64,000 bases of DNA from positions 38,448-102,447 of the forward strand of contig JUEF01000078.1 of NCBI GenBank assembly GCA_000802045.1, written 5' to 3'. The translations under genes were made by a program, and so were the position numbers. Numbering within the stretch: the stretch's first letter is position 1; each line of letters begins with the position of its first letter. Positions 1-7,563 of this stretch are shown here, piece after piece. The notes beneath the pieces were generated by a model, which was not told where the DNA came from, made no database searches, and saw nothing but the letters and a program-made list of their open reading frames with translations. This DNA comes from Peptococcaceae bacterium BICA1-8. Lineage in GTDB: Bacteria; Bacillota; Peptococcia; Peptococcales; BICA1-8.

Positions 1-318
1 GCCTGTTAATATTGCGGTTTCTGTTGTGCCATCATAAGTATAAAGTTTAGTACCTGCATGGACTACCCATTTATCCTTAAAGTAAAACTTAGCATGTATC
101 GGGCTTTCGGGGAAAGTGTGATATACTTCCTGCCCTCCCCTTTTAATTAAAGCTCCTTTATCGTCTGCATTAAGATTAAGCATATACGGTGACTGAGTGT
201 CATTTAGCTGATTCTCAATATATTTATAACTCACACCACCGTTAATAACATCTAATCTTAATTCGGGAGTTGGCTTTGGCTGACTAGGAGGTAATTGCAT
301 AGGTTTATACATTTTCAT
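1..318 (-). CDS. Phage tail/virion protein, N-terminal part (runs off window)
   Basis: This reading frame is open from an ATG at 318 to the window edge (106 codons seen, start MKMYKPMQLPPSQPKP). A strong ribosome site (TTAAGGAGGT) lies just upstream and contains the stop codon of the preceding gene. A proline-rich start leads into a segment with ENQLNDTQSPYMLNL and RGGQEVYHTF. Such starts are seen in podoviral tail and minor virion proteins, and its place after the adaptor-like gene fits a tail-closing or beta-propeller tail protein. The family call is inference because the C-terminal part lies outside the window. Confidence 0.6.
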   Translation of the reverse strand, partial: MKMYKPMQLPPSQPKPTPELRLDVINGGVSYKYIENQLNDTQSPYMLNLNADDKGALIKRGGQEVYHTFPESPIHAKFYFKDKWVVHAGTKLYTYDGTTETAILTG

Positions 319-324
319 ACCTCC

Positions 325-1281
325 TTAAAATAGTTTAGTGGATGGGCTGTTGCTAAAAAGAGAATTTTCCACCATGTGAGATCCTTCCGCGACACTTGTC
401 GGGAGGTTGCTTAATTTATTTTGATAAATAGCGAACAAAGTATTTGCTGCGCCCTCGTTTTCTTCTCTAATGGCAAAGCTTGCCATGTAATACGGAATAG
501 GGTCCTGTGCTTCCTCGTCAATTTCAAACTCCACACTGTCTGTTGCATCACTTGCTATTGTGGTGGGCTGTTTGTAGTAATAAACATCAAAACTACCTGT
601 GAAATCATAATTAACAACAAAGGTTTTTTTACCTTCCCATTGAAAATCTCCTAGGTTTCTGTATTGCCTTGGGTCGGTCCGATGGACTACTTTTTTAAGC
701 ATAATAAAATCCGTAGGCATTGTATAACGCACATACGGAATATAATCGGGAATATCGTCTGTTGTTGGAAATGTATAGGCATATAAAGCCCTGTTTCTAA
801 TGTTATACGGATAACTACCACTAAATCTTACTCGGATGTTATTTGTCACATCGCTTGCGGTAATCAATCCTTTATAGACTGTAAATTCACCCTTGGGAGT
901 AGTATGACTAATGGTTGTTAACACACTCCATACGCCTGTACTTGTTTCTTCTTCAACGTAGATAGTAGCCACTCCATCAACTTCAAAATAGTATGCTTTA
1001 CTACCTGTGGCTGTGGTGGTGGTGTTATCTGTGCCTAAGTACTGTAATATGTCAAAACCGATGTTTACGCCTAATTGATTAGGTATCGGGTTTCTCGAAA
1101 ATTGCTTGACTGCATTTATGCGTCTTATTTTAGAGATTTCTTTTTGAGCATCGTCTGCAAAATCTGCGAATCTTAATGTGTAGTCTAGTTGGTTTCCGTC
1201 TGTGGAACTAATAACCACACCATTTACACTGTATTCTGCCATTAGCTTTAAAGCTTTTGTTTTAGCTGTTCCAAAATTCAT
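325..1281 (-). CDS. Phage head-tail adaptor-like virion protein
   Basis: The predicted protein has 318 residues and no signal peptide or membrane segment. It starts MNFGTAKTKALKLMAEYSVNG, then has a helical stretch (ADDAQKEISKIRR, about residues 42-54) and a long beta-rich middle. The N-terminal helices, and the position between the head genes and a tail gene, resemble adaptor proteins that close the portal of short-tailed phages. I recognise no catalytic motif. The stop TAA lies inside the ribosome site of the next gene, so the two are probably translated together. The function is inferred from position. Confidence 0.6.
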   Translation of the reverse strand: MNFGTAKTKALKLMAEYSVNGVVISSTDGNQLDYTLRFADFADDAQKEISKIRRINAVKQFSRNPIPNQLGVNIGFDILQYLGTDNTTTTATGSKAYYFEVDGVATIYVEEETSTGVWSVLTTISHTTPKGEFTVYKGLITASDVTNNIRVRFSGSYPYNIRNRALYAYTFPTTDDIPDYIPYVRYTMPTDFIMLKKVVHRTDPRQYRNLGDFQWEGKKTFVVNYDFTGSFDVYYYKQPTTIASDATDSVEFEIDEEAQDPIPYYMASFAIREENEGAANTLFAIYQNKLSNLPTSVAEGSHMVENSLFSNSPSTKLF

Positions 1282-1296
1282 GGGTTTATCACCCCT

Positions 1297-1719
1297 TTAT
1301 ACGTTCAATGGTTGCACTTTTACTGTTACCGTTGCCCCATCTGCATCTTCTGTGGCAACTATTTTAACATAGTCAGGTATTCCTTTGAATAAAAATACTT
1401 TACTTGCATTTGTTTGGTATGACATAGCAGCCATACTTCCTGTATTGGCTAGCTCATAGCAATCCGCGAAAGTGTCTGTCGATGATAAAGCTCCTTGAAC
1501 TTTAAATGTCCATAGTGCGACAGCTACAGAAATGGCGGCAGAAATTAATATAGCATTATAGCCCCTGCAATCTATTGCGCTAGATGTTGCTGTAGCTTCT
1601 ATGGCAGAATGAGCAACGGTCACTAATCCTTTTTTCATGTTAATACTTAGACTATTATTGATCGATTGCGCTTCTTCAGAAATATTATCAAAATTTGTTC
1701 CCACTACATTACAGATCAT
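1297..1719 (-). CDS. Small virion protein, unknown
   Basis: The protein has 140 residues and is rich in Ala, Thr, Val and Ser, as is common for beta-sandwich virion components. A strong site (GAGGAGGGATAAT) precedes the ATG at 1719, which favours this start over the internal Met-28. It follows the head fibre-like gene and precedes the adaptor-like gene. I do not recognise its family. A decoration or head-completion role is only a guess from position. Confidence 0.6.
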   Translation of the reverse strand: MICNVVGTNFDNISEEAQSINNSLSINMKKGLVTVAHSAIEATATSSAIDCRGYNAILISAAISVAVALWTFKVQGALSSTDTFADCYELANTGSMAAMSYQTNASKVFLFKGIPDYVKIVATEDADGATVTVKVQPLNV

Positions 1720-1730
1720 ATTATCCCTCC

Positions 1731-1766
1731 TCAGTATATACCTGCTTTATGGTTTTTAATTGGCAT
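1731..1766 (-). CDS. Possible 11-residue leader peptide
   Basis: ATG at 1766 opens MPIKNHKAGIY and ends in TGA just before the ribosome site of the 140-residue virion gene. Its own Shine-Dalgarno sequence, AAGGAG, forms the 3' end of a perfect 17-bp hairpin immediately upstream. The spacing (8 nt) is good. Whether it is translated cannot be told from sequence; it may be a chance ORF or a regulatory leader. Confidence 0.25.
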   Translation of the reverse strand: MPIKNHKAGIY

Positions 1767-1774
1767 AATTTCAT

Positions 1775-1817
1775 CTCCTTAATGATTGATATAATACAGG
1801 TATCAATCATTAAGGAG
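1775..1817 (-). promoter_or_regulatory. Perfect 17-bp hairpin sequestering a ribosome binding site
   Basis: Positions 1775-1791 and 1801-1817 are exact reverse complements with a 9-nt loop. In the minus-strand RNA the 5' arm begins CUCCUU and the 3' arm ends AAGGAG, so the stem pairs an anti-SD with an SD. No U tract follows, so it is unlikely to be a plain terminator. It lies between the 177-residue and 140-residue virion genes. Confidence 0.6.
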
Positions 1818-1826
1818 GGTGTCAAC

Positions 1827-2360
1827 CTAGATGTATTGCATTGTTACTGTGATAGTTCCTAGCGCGTAAGATGTAGCAGCACCAGAAGCTAATTTTAAGC
1901 AAAGCGCATCTCCCGCTACTAATGACGCTGCCGCAGTTGTTACCGCCGCTTTAGATACGGGTGTGTTTGCTGTGCTTGTTAAATCAAACGCTGCTGCAAG
2001 TAATACATCTCCGGCCCCTGGCGCTTCGCCTGTGGTTAATTTTTCAATAGTTAATGTTCCTGCTTGCCCTGCTACAGTTACATGCCTTTCATAAGCTGAA
2101 AGTATTTTACAAGCTGCAGGTGCAATAAAAAATGTTTTTGCTACATCTGCTGCCGCAACTTGCGGATATGTTACTTGAAACTTTTCTCCTGCAATAAACT
2201 TGCCTTCTGTTAATCCATCTGTAGCGTTTAGCTCCGCTGTGGTTGCTGTTACACCATCAAGCAGGTTTAGTTCCGCTGCGGTAGTTGTAACCGCTACACC
2301 ACCAATAAACAGTTCATCTTTATCAACTTTTAGACCGTTTGGAAATCTTGTACCGCTCAT
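1827..2360 (-). CDS. Head fibre-like phage virion protein
   Basis: The protein has 177 residues. Near the N-terminus it has two copies of a short repeat, AAELNLLDGVTAT and TAELNATDGLT (about residues 28-52), followed by an Ala/Thr/Val-rich domain. The AELNxLDG repeat is a recognisable feature of phage head fibre and tail fibre trimerisation stems. It sits directly downstream of the capsid gene. A good ribosome site (TTTTTTAAGGAGTTGATAAA) precedes the ATG. Binding to the capsid surface is an inference. Confidence 0.65.
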   Translation of the reverse strand: MSGTRFPNGLKVDKDELFIGGVAVTTTAAELNLLDGVTATTAELNATDGLTEGKFIAGEKFQVTYPQVAAADVAKTFFIAPAACKILSAYERHVTVAGQAGTLTIEKLTTGEAPGAGDVLLAAAFDLTSTANTPVSKAAVTTAAASLVAGDALCLKLASGAATSYALGTITVTMQYI

Positions 2361-2374
2361 TTTATCAACTCCTT

Positions 2375-2403
2375 AAAAAAGATAAGGAGAGCCGAAGCCC
2401 CCC
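2375..2403 (-). terminator. Terminator-like hairpin after the capsid gene
   Basis: In the minus-strand RNA a 7-bp stem (2397-2403 with 2386-2392, two G-U pairs) closes a UUCG loop and is followed by UUAUCUUUUUU. It starts two bases after the capsid stop codon. The wobble pairs suggest a weak terminator that lets part of the transcription through. Confidence 0.6.
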
Positions 2404-2405
2404 AT

Positions 2406-3320
2406 TTAAGCAGGATTGGAGAATATGATCATGCGAGCCTCGGAGAAGCCCATGATATAGTCAGCATAGCCAGTGTACTTAGCTATTAGAGGATTTGAAG
2501 ATTCTTTATTATACATAACCATAGGCTTAGTGATATTCACGCACTTTGCATACTCTTTTAGAAGCATACTGTCTGCTACTGCCCATTGCTTAGCCGAAAA
2601 GCCGAAATCAGCACCGCCGCCTACTACATGGTATTTCATGCCATAAACAGGGTTAGCACCGTTTTCTGCGCTCTCAGGGATTAATTTAGCTTCCTTGCCA
2701 AAAAATTCTTTGGCTTTAGGTTCTAACTCGGGAGAGATTAAAACTAAGTCAAAGTTACACATGAAAGGAAGTCCATCAAATGTAACGAAACGGTTTGCAG
2801 TTGTTTGTGCTGTAGTGATCGCGGAAATACTAAACTCACTTGTTAGTAAGTTTGAGAATGTACCTGCTCCACTATCGCTAGAAATTGGATGATCAGCGGC
2901 TGCCCATGCTTTACCGTCTGCCCCTGCATAAGAAGCATTAAAAGCATTACCAAATAAACGGTAGAAGTCTAATAATCTAGTCATGGAAAGAGAATCCGCT
3001 AAACGAGTTCCGGTTCTTTTTGCTTCACCGGACATATCAACCTTAGCTTTTTTGTAGGTAACAGAAACTTGTGCGGCTTTTTCGGCAGGGGTGTAAATTT
3101 TAACATAGCCCCTCTTTTGTCCTAGTTCAGTAATGGTAGTTCCGTCATAATCGGGAACCTCGCCATAACCGCCTATTCCTTCTTCCCTGCTGTCAACACG
3201 GTCAATAGTTTCTTCGCCTATTACCGCTTTCATAATGTCGGTGCGTTCTGCGTATCTATCGGAAAAACGCTTAGTTACTAATGGGTATAAATCATTCTGC
3301 CATGTATATACTTCATTCAT
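2406..3320 (-). CDS. Phage major capsid protein
   Basis: The protein has 304 residues, a usual size for an HK97-fold or Mu gpT-like capsid subunit. It starts MNEVYTWQNDLYPLVTKRFS and has a glycine-rich loop (EEGIGGYGEVPDYDG, about residues 47-61) and a segment near 139-145 (AAADHPI) typical of such coats. It follows the scaffold and decoration genes and precedes the head fibre-like gene, the usual order. A terminator-like hairpin lies on each side, which may set its expression apart from that of its neighbours. The call rests on size, composition and order. Confidence 0.75.
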   Translation of the reverse strand: MNEVYTWQNDLYPLVTKRFSDRYAERTDIMKAVIGEETIDRVDSREEGIGGYGEVPDYDGTTITELGQKRGYVKIYTPAEKAAQVSVTYKKAKVDMSGEAKRTGTRLADSLSMTRLLDFYRLFGNAFNASYAGADGKAWAAADHPISSDSGAGTFSNLLTSEFSISAITTAQTTANRFVTFDGLPFMCNFDLVLISPELEPKAKEFFGKEAKLIPESAENGANPVYGMKYHVVGGGADFGFSAKQWAVADSMLLKEYAKCVNITKPMVMYNKESSNPLIAKYTGYADYIMGFSEARMIIFSNPA

Positions 3321-3347
3321 GTTAATTCCTCGCTTTCAATTAAAATT

Positions 3348-3370
3348 AAAAAACACCCACTAAGTGAGTG
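3348..3370 (-). terminator. Terminator-like hairpin before the capsid gene
   Basis: The minus-strand RNA folds CACUCAC-UUA-GUGGGUG (7 bp, one G-U pair) and continues with six U. It begins right after the stop of the upstream decoration-like gene, so capsid transcription must pass through it or start just beyond it. Confidence 0.6.
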
Positions 3371-3372
3371 CT

Positions 3373-4065
3373 CTATAGAGCTACCATGTAATTGCCGAAC
3401 TGGTGAAGTCTAAGCATGAAGTAGACATATTCAAGTTGAGTGTCTACATCAATGATAACGATAGATTCGCCACCATGCGCTTTAAGATCAAGGTTTGTTC
3501 CGTCAGAGTTCAAGTCCCAACCATAGCCACCAACAGGAGGGAAGATTAGGGCCTTATCTCCTGCTACTACTCCACCTGCAAATGCACCCGTGAAAGTGCC
3601 GGAAGTAGTTGCAAAGTCTGTTACAGCGTAAACAGTACCTAAGGGACTAGTTAATGTAGATGCTGTTGCTTTTTCAGTCAGTTTTAGATAGCCCCCGTTA
3701 TAGGTATCGTCTGCTACTGCGGTGACTTCGGCATCCACCCAAGTAGTCGTGTTTCCGCTGTCTGCGGTGGATACAATGCCGGGCTTGCACTTAAATACTG
3801 CTGTTGGGGAGCACTTAACTTTGATTCTCAAACCATCTGCTCTAGGGTTTAAGGTATCGGCTGTGCCTGTGTGTGCTTCGGCTGCAATGCCAAGGTATGG
3901 ATCGTCTTGGTCAGCATCACCAATAGCAACTACTTTACCTGAAGATAACTTTACAACCTCACCTTGTTCTATTACGGTACCTGTTGCAATGTCAAACTCT
4001 CTTTCTACACAATAATCCGAGCCTGTTAAGTCGTAGGCATAGGAAATTTTCTCTGCTGTTGCCAT
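3373..4065 (-). CDS. Head decoration-like protein
   Basis: The protein has 230 residues and starts MATAEKISYAYDLTGSDY. The segment GEVVKLSSGKVVAIGDADQDDPYLGIAAE (given here as GEVVKLSSGKVVAI around residues 36-49, then PYLGIAAE) resembles the N-terminal beta domain of phage head decoration proteins of the DUF2190/lambda D-like kind. It lies between scaffold and capsid, where stabilising proteins are common. No membrane or enzyme motif is seen. The start follows AAGGAGGAATTAAC. Confidence 0.55.
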   Translation of the reverse strand: MATAEKISYAYDLTGSDYCVEREFDIATGTVIEQGEVVKLSSGKVVAIGDADQDDPYLGIAAEAHTGTADTLNPRADGLRIKVKCSPTAVFKCKPGIVSTADSGNTTTWVDAEVTAVADDTYNGGYLKLTEKATASTLTSPLGTVYAVTDFATTSGTFTGAFAGGVVAGDKALIFPPVGGYGWDLNSDGTNLDLKAHGGESIVIIDVDTQLEYVYFMLRLHQFGNYMVAL

Positions 4066-4077
4066 GTTAATTCCTCC

Positions 4078-4809
4078 TTACATAATATCTTTCAGTAAAT
4101 CTGAGTAATCCTTAAAGGACATTCCTGCATTTTTTGCTAATGCTTGTTGTCTTTGGGTTAGTCCATGAGTAGCACCTGCGCTGTCATTCTTGGCTTTTCC
4201 GCTTGATGTGCTGCGCTCAATGTTAGAGCGTATTTTTGCCATTGTTTCACTCTCTACCCCACCGATAAGGTCCACAAATTCTTCGTATACCTCAACTAAT
4301 GTAAGTTTGGGGTTACTTTTTTCGTAGAACCGCTTAAATTTAGGGTCGATAGAGAGTTTTTCAAGGTCAATGTCAGCGTGTTTTTCATTAAACTCTTCGA
4401 TCTGAGTGTCCATTTGTTCGAGTTCTTTTTTCTTGGCTTCCTCCTGCTTGGTTTTCTCGGTTTCCTTCTCTTCAAACTTGCTAAGTTTAGTCTCTAGATC
4501 ACTAATTTTCTTAAGAAGTTCGGGAGAAGTTCCCTCGATTTTCGCCTGCGTTTGAAGTTCGTCAAGTTCTGTCTGTTTTTGCATCTGTTCTCTTTGCTCC
4601 TTAATTGCTTGCCTGACTTCTTGAGGAGTTCCTTTGTACCCAAAGGCTTGAAGATCTTCCGTGATTGCCTTTATGTCCTCGTAGTCTGCATATTTAGCCT
4701 TTTCTCGGGCTAATCGCTCGCCTACTATCTTATCAATATCTTCTTGGGTAAAAGTTTTAACCGACTGTTGGCCGTCGTCACCATCAGCAAAGATTTGTAA
4801 ATTTAACAT
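4078..4809 (-). CDS. Phage capsid scaffolding protein
   Basis: The protein has 243 residues. I chose the ATG at 4809 (MLNLQIFADGDDG) because it has a strong site (CTTGGAGGTATAT) and matches the usual start of DUF4355 scaffold proteins; an upstream in-frame start at 4908 lies inside the leader. The middle (about 60-150) is a charged coiled coil rich in Glu, Lys and Gln, and the C-terminus is basic and helical. Scaffolds guide capsid assembly inside the prohead and then leave. Place upstream of the capsid gene supports this. Confidence 0.75.
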   Translation of the reverse strand: MLNLQIFADGDDGQQSVKTFTQEDIDKIVGERLAREKAKYADYEDIKAITEDLQAFGYKGTPQEVRQAIKEQREQMQKQTELDELQTQAKIEGTSPELLKKISDLETKLSKFEEKETEKTKQEEAKKKELEQMDTQIEEFNEKHADIDLEKLSIDPKFKRFYEKSNPKLTLVEVYEEFVDLIGGVESETMAKIRSNIERSTSSGKAKNDSAGATHGLTQRQQALAKNAGMSFKDYSDLLKDIM

Positions 4810-4864
4810 ATATACCTCCAAGTTTAAGGTCCTCGTAGACCATATCTCCTCGTCTTTCCGAGTA

Positions 4865-4880
4865 GTCAGCCACAAATGGC
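4865..4880 (-). promoter_or_regulatory. Leader motif copy 1 (scaffold gene leader)
   Basis: The minus strand reads GCCATTTGTGGCTGAC, a 4-bp hairpin followed by GAC. An identical 16-nt copy lies at 5424-5439. Each copy sits between a terminator-like hairpin and the next gene, and each is followed by a second small hairpin of different sequence (here CTCG/CGAG). This looks like a repeated leader module, of unknown function. Confidence 0.5.
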
Positions 4881-4895
4881 GAGTTAATTCGATAT

Positions 4896-4923
4896 AAAGA
4901 AAAGACACTCAACAAGAATGTCT
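4896..4923 (-). terminator. Terminator-like hairpin after the gp66/gp49-like gene
   Basis: An 8-bp stem with one G-U pair (minus-strand RNA AGACAUUC-UUGUU-GAGUGUCU) is followed by UUUCUUU. It overlaps the stop codon of the upstream gene. It is the third such hairpin in the head region. Confidence 0.55.
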
Positions 4924-5368
4924 ATTTAATACCTTCTTTTGCTGTTTGAAGCAAGAAACCTAACAAGTGCCACACCTTATCCTTAATCTTATCTAAGCAA
5001 ATATTCTCCCCTATCTTTTCATTATAATTAGCAGGGTCTACACAAGAAGAGGATTCCACAACCTCAAATCCATTGATAAAGGTAGCATGGACAACGGTAG
5101 TTTTCTCTCCCCAGGTATAAGTCCTGTGCTTCCCAATAAACTTGTCTACCATTTCTTGCGTGATAGTATTATTGGTACCTACTTGCATATACGCCTTTTC
5201 GAATTGCTCTCTAGGCCTCCATGATACATAACCATCAGGATAAATTACTCTATATCCTTCTGTTGCAGGGTTTTCATCTGCTGGAATAGTCCACCCTCTA
5301 AACTTGTTGTACTCTCCAAGATTCATAGGTTCTGCATCTAACATTTTAAATCCCATATACTTTTTCAT
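4922..5368 (-). CDS. Phage protein of the Sf6 gp66 / N4 gp49 family
   Basis: The protein has 148 residues. The C-terminal half carries the family signature: TYTWGEKTTVVHATFINGF (about residues 83-101), then SSCVDPANYNEKIGENIC and IKDKVWHLLGFLLQ. The family is widespread in phages, usually near structural or early genes, and its biochemical role is not established. The N-terminus (FRGWTIPADENPATEGYRV) contains a WRPREQFE motif typical of a substrate-like small domain. It is set off by terminator-like hairpins on both sides. Confidence 0.75.
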   Translation of the reverse strand: MKKYMGFKMLDAEPMNLGEYNKFRGWTIPADENPATEGYRVIYPDGYVSWRPREQFEKAYMQVGTNNTITQEMVDKFIGKHRTYTWGEKTTVVHATFINGFEVVESSSCVDPANYNEKIGENICLDKIKDKVWHLLGFLLQTAKEGIK

Positions 5369-5423
5369 AATATTTATTCCTCCATTTTAAGTCTGTCGAC
5401 TATTATTCCGACCTTTGGTCGTC

Positions 5424-5439
5424 GTCAGCCACAAATGGC
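5424..5439 (-). promoter_or_regulatory. Leader motif copy 2 (gp66/gp49-like gene leader)
   Basis: This is the second copy of GCCATTTGTGGCTGAC on the minus strand. It is followed by a hairpin with other bases (CGACC-AAA-GGTCG), so the sequence of the second hairpin changes while pairing is kept. It lies 55 to 70 nt before the ATG at 5368. Confidence 0.5.
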
Positions 5440-5442
5440 AAT

Positions 5443-5474
5443 AAAAAAACCACCTAATACTTTTTAGATGATTT
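5443..5474 (-). terminator. Terminator-like hairpin after the portal gene
   Basis: The minus-strand RNA forms an 11-bp stem with two G-U pairs (arms at 5464-5474 and 5447-5457, 6-nt loop) and runs on into UUUUUUUAU. It overlaps the end of a 24-residue ORF. Confidence 0.6.
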
Positions 5475-5528
5475 ACCAGTTTTCTTCATTTTTGTTGTCA
5501 TTAGGTCTTTCATCTTTTTGTTTTTCAC
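5454..5528 (-). CDS. Small lysine-rich protein after portal
   Basis: A GTG start overlaps the portal stop codon (GTGA) and is preceded by GGAGGTGCTATGGC at a fair distance. The ORF encodes 24 residues, VKNKKMKDLMTTKMKKTGKS and four more, with 10 lysines. Its stop lies inside the following terminator-like stem. The coupling arrangement supports it, but its short length makes it uncertain. Confidence 0.4.
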   Translation of the reverse strand: MKNKKMKDLMTTKMKKTGKSSKKY

Positions 5529-7411
5529 GCCATAGCACCTCCCATCATTTCATTCATAATGGCCTGTTGTTCCTCGAGTGGCGCATTCGTGAATGCTTCC
5601 TGCTCCTCGGGTGTGAGTTGTGCGAATGCCTGTTCAAATCCTTCTGCCTGACCGTTGGCCTGTGTTTGTTGGGTCAACATATCTATCTGTTCTAAAATTT
5701 CCTTCTTTGTTGGTAGGTCAAGTATCTCAACTATCATTTTAACTATCGGTGCGTTCTGCGGTGTTATTTGTATCGCTGAGAGTTCCTGTAGTGCGCTGAG
5801 AGTAAATGCTTTAGACTTTTTAATGCCATCGCCTACAGAGATTTCTATATCCACCTTAGGGTAATAAAAAGATGTGTCTGCAAAGTCTTGTTCCATTTCA
5901 GGTGGGACTTCCACACCTTTTTGCATTGCGTTCTCCATTAGTTGTTCATATCGTTGTTTGTCAAAGTTCCTCATTTTGTCGCTGTTATATGCAATAGTTT
6001 GGTTTTGCTCGTCTTGTTCTTTTCCGCGAACCAATATCATTCTGTCGGTGTTATAAAATTCTAAGGCTGTCCAGTCAATTAATTCAGCTAATCGTCTGAA
6101 ACCTTGTATTCTGCCTGCCTGCTTAACTAACTTTCGCGCCTGTGCTCTTTCATTCAGTTGCGCTATACCGCTTGCTGTGGTAACTCTGACAGGCTCCTTG
6201 CCTTGCGCGCTTTCAAAGTTTCCGGTGGTTTCTTGGATTTTAGCAACTATAAACTCCATCATTTGTATTGAGTTACCTGAGTTAGTGACACCACCCAATC
6301 GCTTAACAGCGTTAATCTTGTTGGGCTTAGTTTTCCATATTGCGCCTGGGAGTGACTTGGGTTCCTGCCCTTCGCTTAGTGCATCATCTTCCATCAATAC
6401 AATGTCGTTACTCATAAACATATTGTTAAGCAGGGCGGTGATAAACTCCCTATCGGCTGCATCGTTCAAAGGCTTAATACTTTCGATTTCGCCCTTATCC
6501 CAAAACGATTTCCGCATTGGGATTTTTCCGTATTTGATAAAGGGAAACATCTGATTGCCGCTAAAACGAGTGTTTTTCCAATACTTAGGAATGTGTTTAA
6601 CCTCGGTTTGGTCGATTACGATACTGCAAGCAATATCCCCTTCATCGTCACGATACCAGTATTCAATTACTTGAACAGTATCATCTAGTTGTATCTCGAT
6701 GTTGTCTAAGTGGTCGTTGTGATATATTTCGGTATCATCTCGCGCTGCATTGTCGCTAGTGAGTTTATCTATTATCTTACCAAACTCACGCCTAGCTTTG
6801 CGTTTATGCATACGGTAGGAGTAGGCAACAAACTCACATTCATCCATTTCATAGGCGTTAGGATCGGGAAACATATTAGCAGGGTCAGGATTGCCTATAA
6901 TGATTTCACCGATAAAGCCCGGTCCCTTTATGCTACCATCAAACGACACTTTCCAGAATGCGTTACCCAGTTCATTTAGTGCTCGCTCGTTGTCTAGATT
7001 TAACTCGTCTATATGATTGTTATAAAGAATGAAGTCTACAACCTGTTCCCGCACTTTTGCTTTCTCGCTGTCTAAGTCATCATCCCGGCCATTAAATTGC
7101 ATAGTCGGCACTACATCATCAATTTGAGTTTCAACGTGTATGAATGCTTCCGGGAGAACCGGTATATCCTCGCCAAAGTCCCAACCGTACTTATCGGCTA
7201 ATTCCTGTATTTGATTCGAAGTATAGTGAATGTTGTTGTAATAATCGTTGAGTGTTTTAAATTTCTCTGTGATAGGGTCCTTAGATGTTTTAGCGTTCTC
7301 GTAATCTTCTATGCCCTGTCGCGCTCTATTCTCAGCACTTGACATATCATATTCTTTTTTAACGCCTGAGAGTTTTGTTATTGCTCGCTTTGCTTTATCT
7401 AGCAGCTTCAT
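5525..7411 (-). CDS. Phage portal protein (P22-like)
   Basis: The protein has 628 residues, close to the size of large portals of the P22 kind rather than the smaller SPP1 or HK97 types. The N-terminal region has the typical NxFPDP segment (GNPDPANMFPDPNAYEMDE, about residues 172-190). The C-terminal third is helical and ends in a Gln/Glu-rich tail, as in portal barrels. It forms the ring through which DNA enters the head. It lies directly downstream of the large terminase and a small ORF, the standard order. Confidence 0.8.
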   Translation of the reverse strand: MKLLDKAKRAITKLSGVKKEYDMSSAENRARQGIEDYENAKTSKDPITEKFKTLNDYYNNIHYTSNQIQELADKYGWDFGEDIPVLPEAFIHVETQIDDVVPTMQFNGRDDDLDSEKAKVREQVVDFILYNNHIDELNLDNERALNELGNAFWKVSFDGSIKGPGFIGEIIIGNPDPANMFPDPNAYEMDECEFVAYSYRMHKRKARREFGKIIDKLTSDNAARDDTEIYHNDHLDNIEIQLDDTVQVIEYWYRDDEGDIACSIVIDQTEVKHIPKYWKNTRFSGNQMFPFIKYGKIPMRKSFWDKGEIESIKPLNDAADREFITALLNNMFMSNDIVLMEDDALSEGQEPKSLPGAIWKTKPNKINAVKRLGGVTNSGNSIQMMEFIVAKIQETTGNFESAQGKEPVRVTTASGIAQLNERAQARKLVKQAGRIQGFRRLAELIDWTALEFYNTDRMILVRGKEQDEQNQTIAYNSDKMRNFDKQRYEQLMENAMQKGVEVPPEMEQDFADTSFYYPKVDIEISVGDGIKKSKAFTLSALQELSAIQITPQNAPIVKMIVEILDLPTKKEILEQIDMLTQQTQANGQAEGFEQAFAQLTPEEQEAFTNAPLEEQQAIMNEMMGGAMA

Positions 7412-7552
7412 TTAATCACCTGCTTTTTTATTTTTCGGTTCTTCTGTAAGTTTCTTCATTTCGTCTAGTTGGGCATATGTGAGGTTGCCCAAATATGTGT
7501 TGCTGTTGTAGAGTTGAAACATTTTGTTTGTTTTATCTTGACGGTATTCCAT
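7412..7552 (-). CDS. Small phage protein between terminase and portal
   Basis: The ORF encodes 46 residues starting MEYRQDKTNKMFQLYNSNTY and has a strong site (CTAAGGAGGATTAAC) that includes the terminase stop codon. Its own stop TAA touches the portal ATG. The spacing on both sides shows a real coupled gene. The sequence is polar and charged at the C-terminus. I do not recognise it. Confidence 0.7.
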   Translation of the reverse strand: MEYRQDKTNKMFQLYNSNTYLGNLTYAQLDEMKKLTEEPKNKKAGD

Positions 7553-7563
7553 GTTAATCCTCC

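Noticed and set aside
1801..1826. TTGACA with TATTAT as a promoter for the 140-residue virion gene
   Set aside because: The spacing is 23 bases, too long for a sigma70 promoter, and the region is better explained as a hairpin.
4810..4908. Longer start for the scaffold gene at 4908
   Set aside because: The extension covers the leader motif, the start lacks a site, and MLNLQIFADG at 4809 fits the family.
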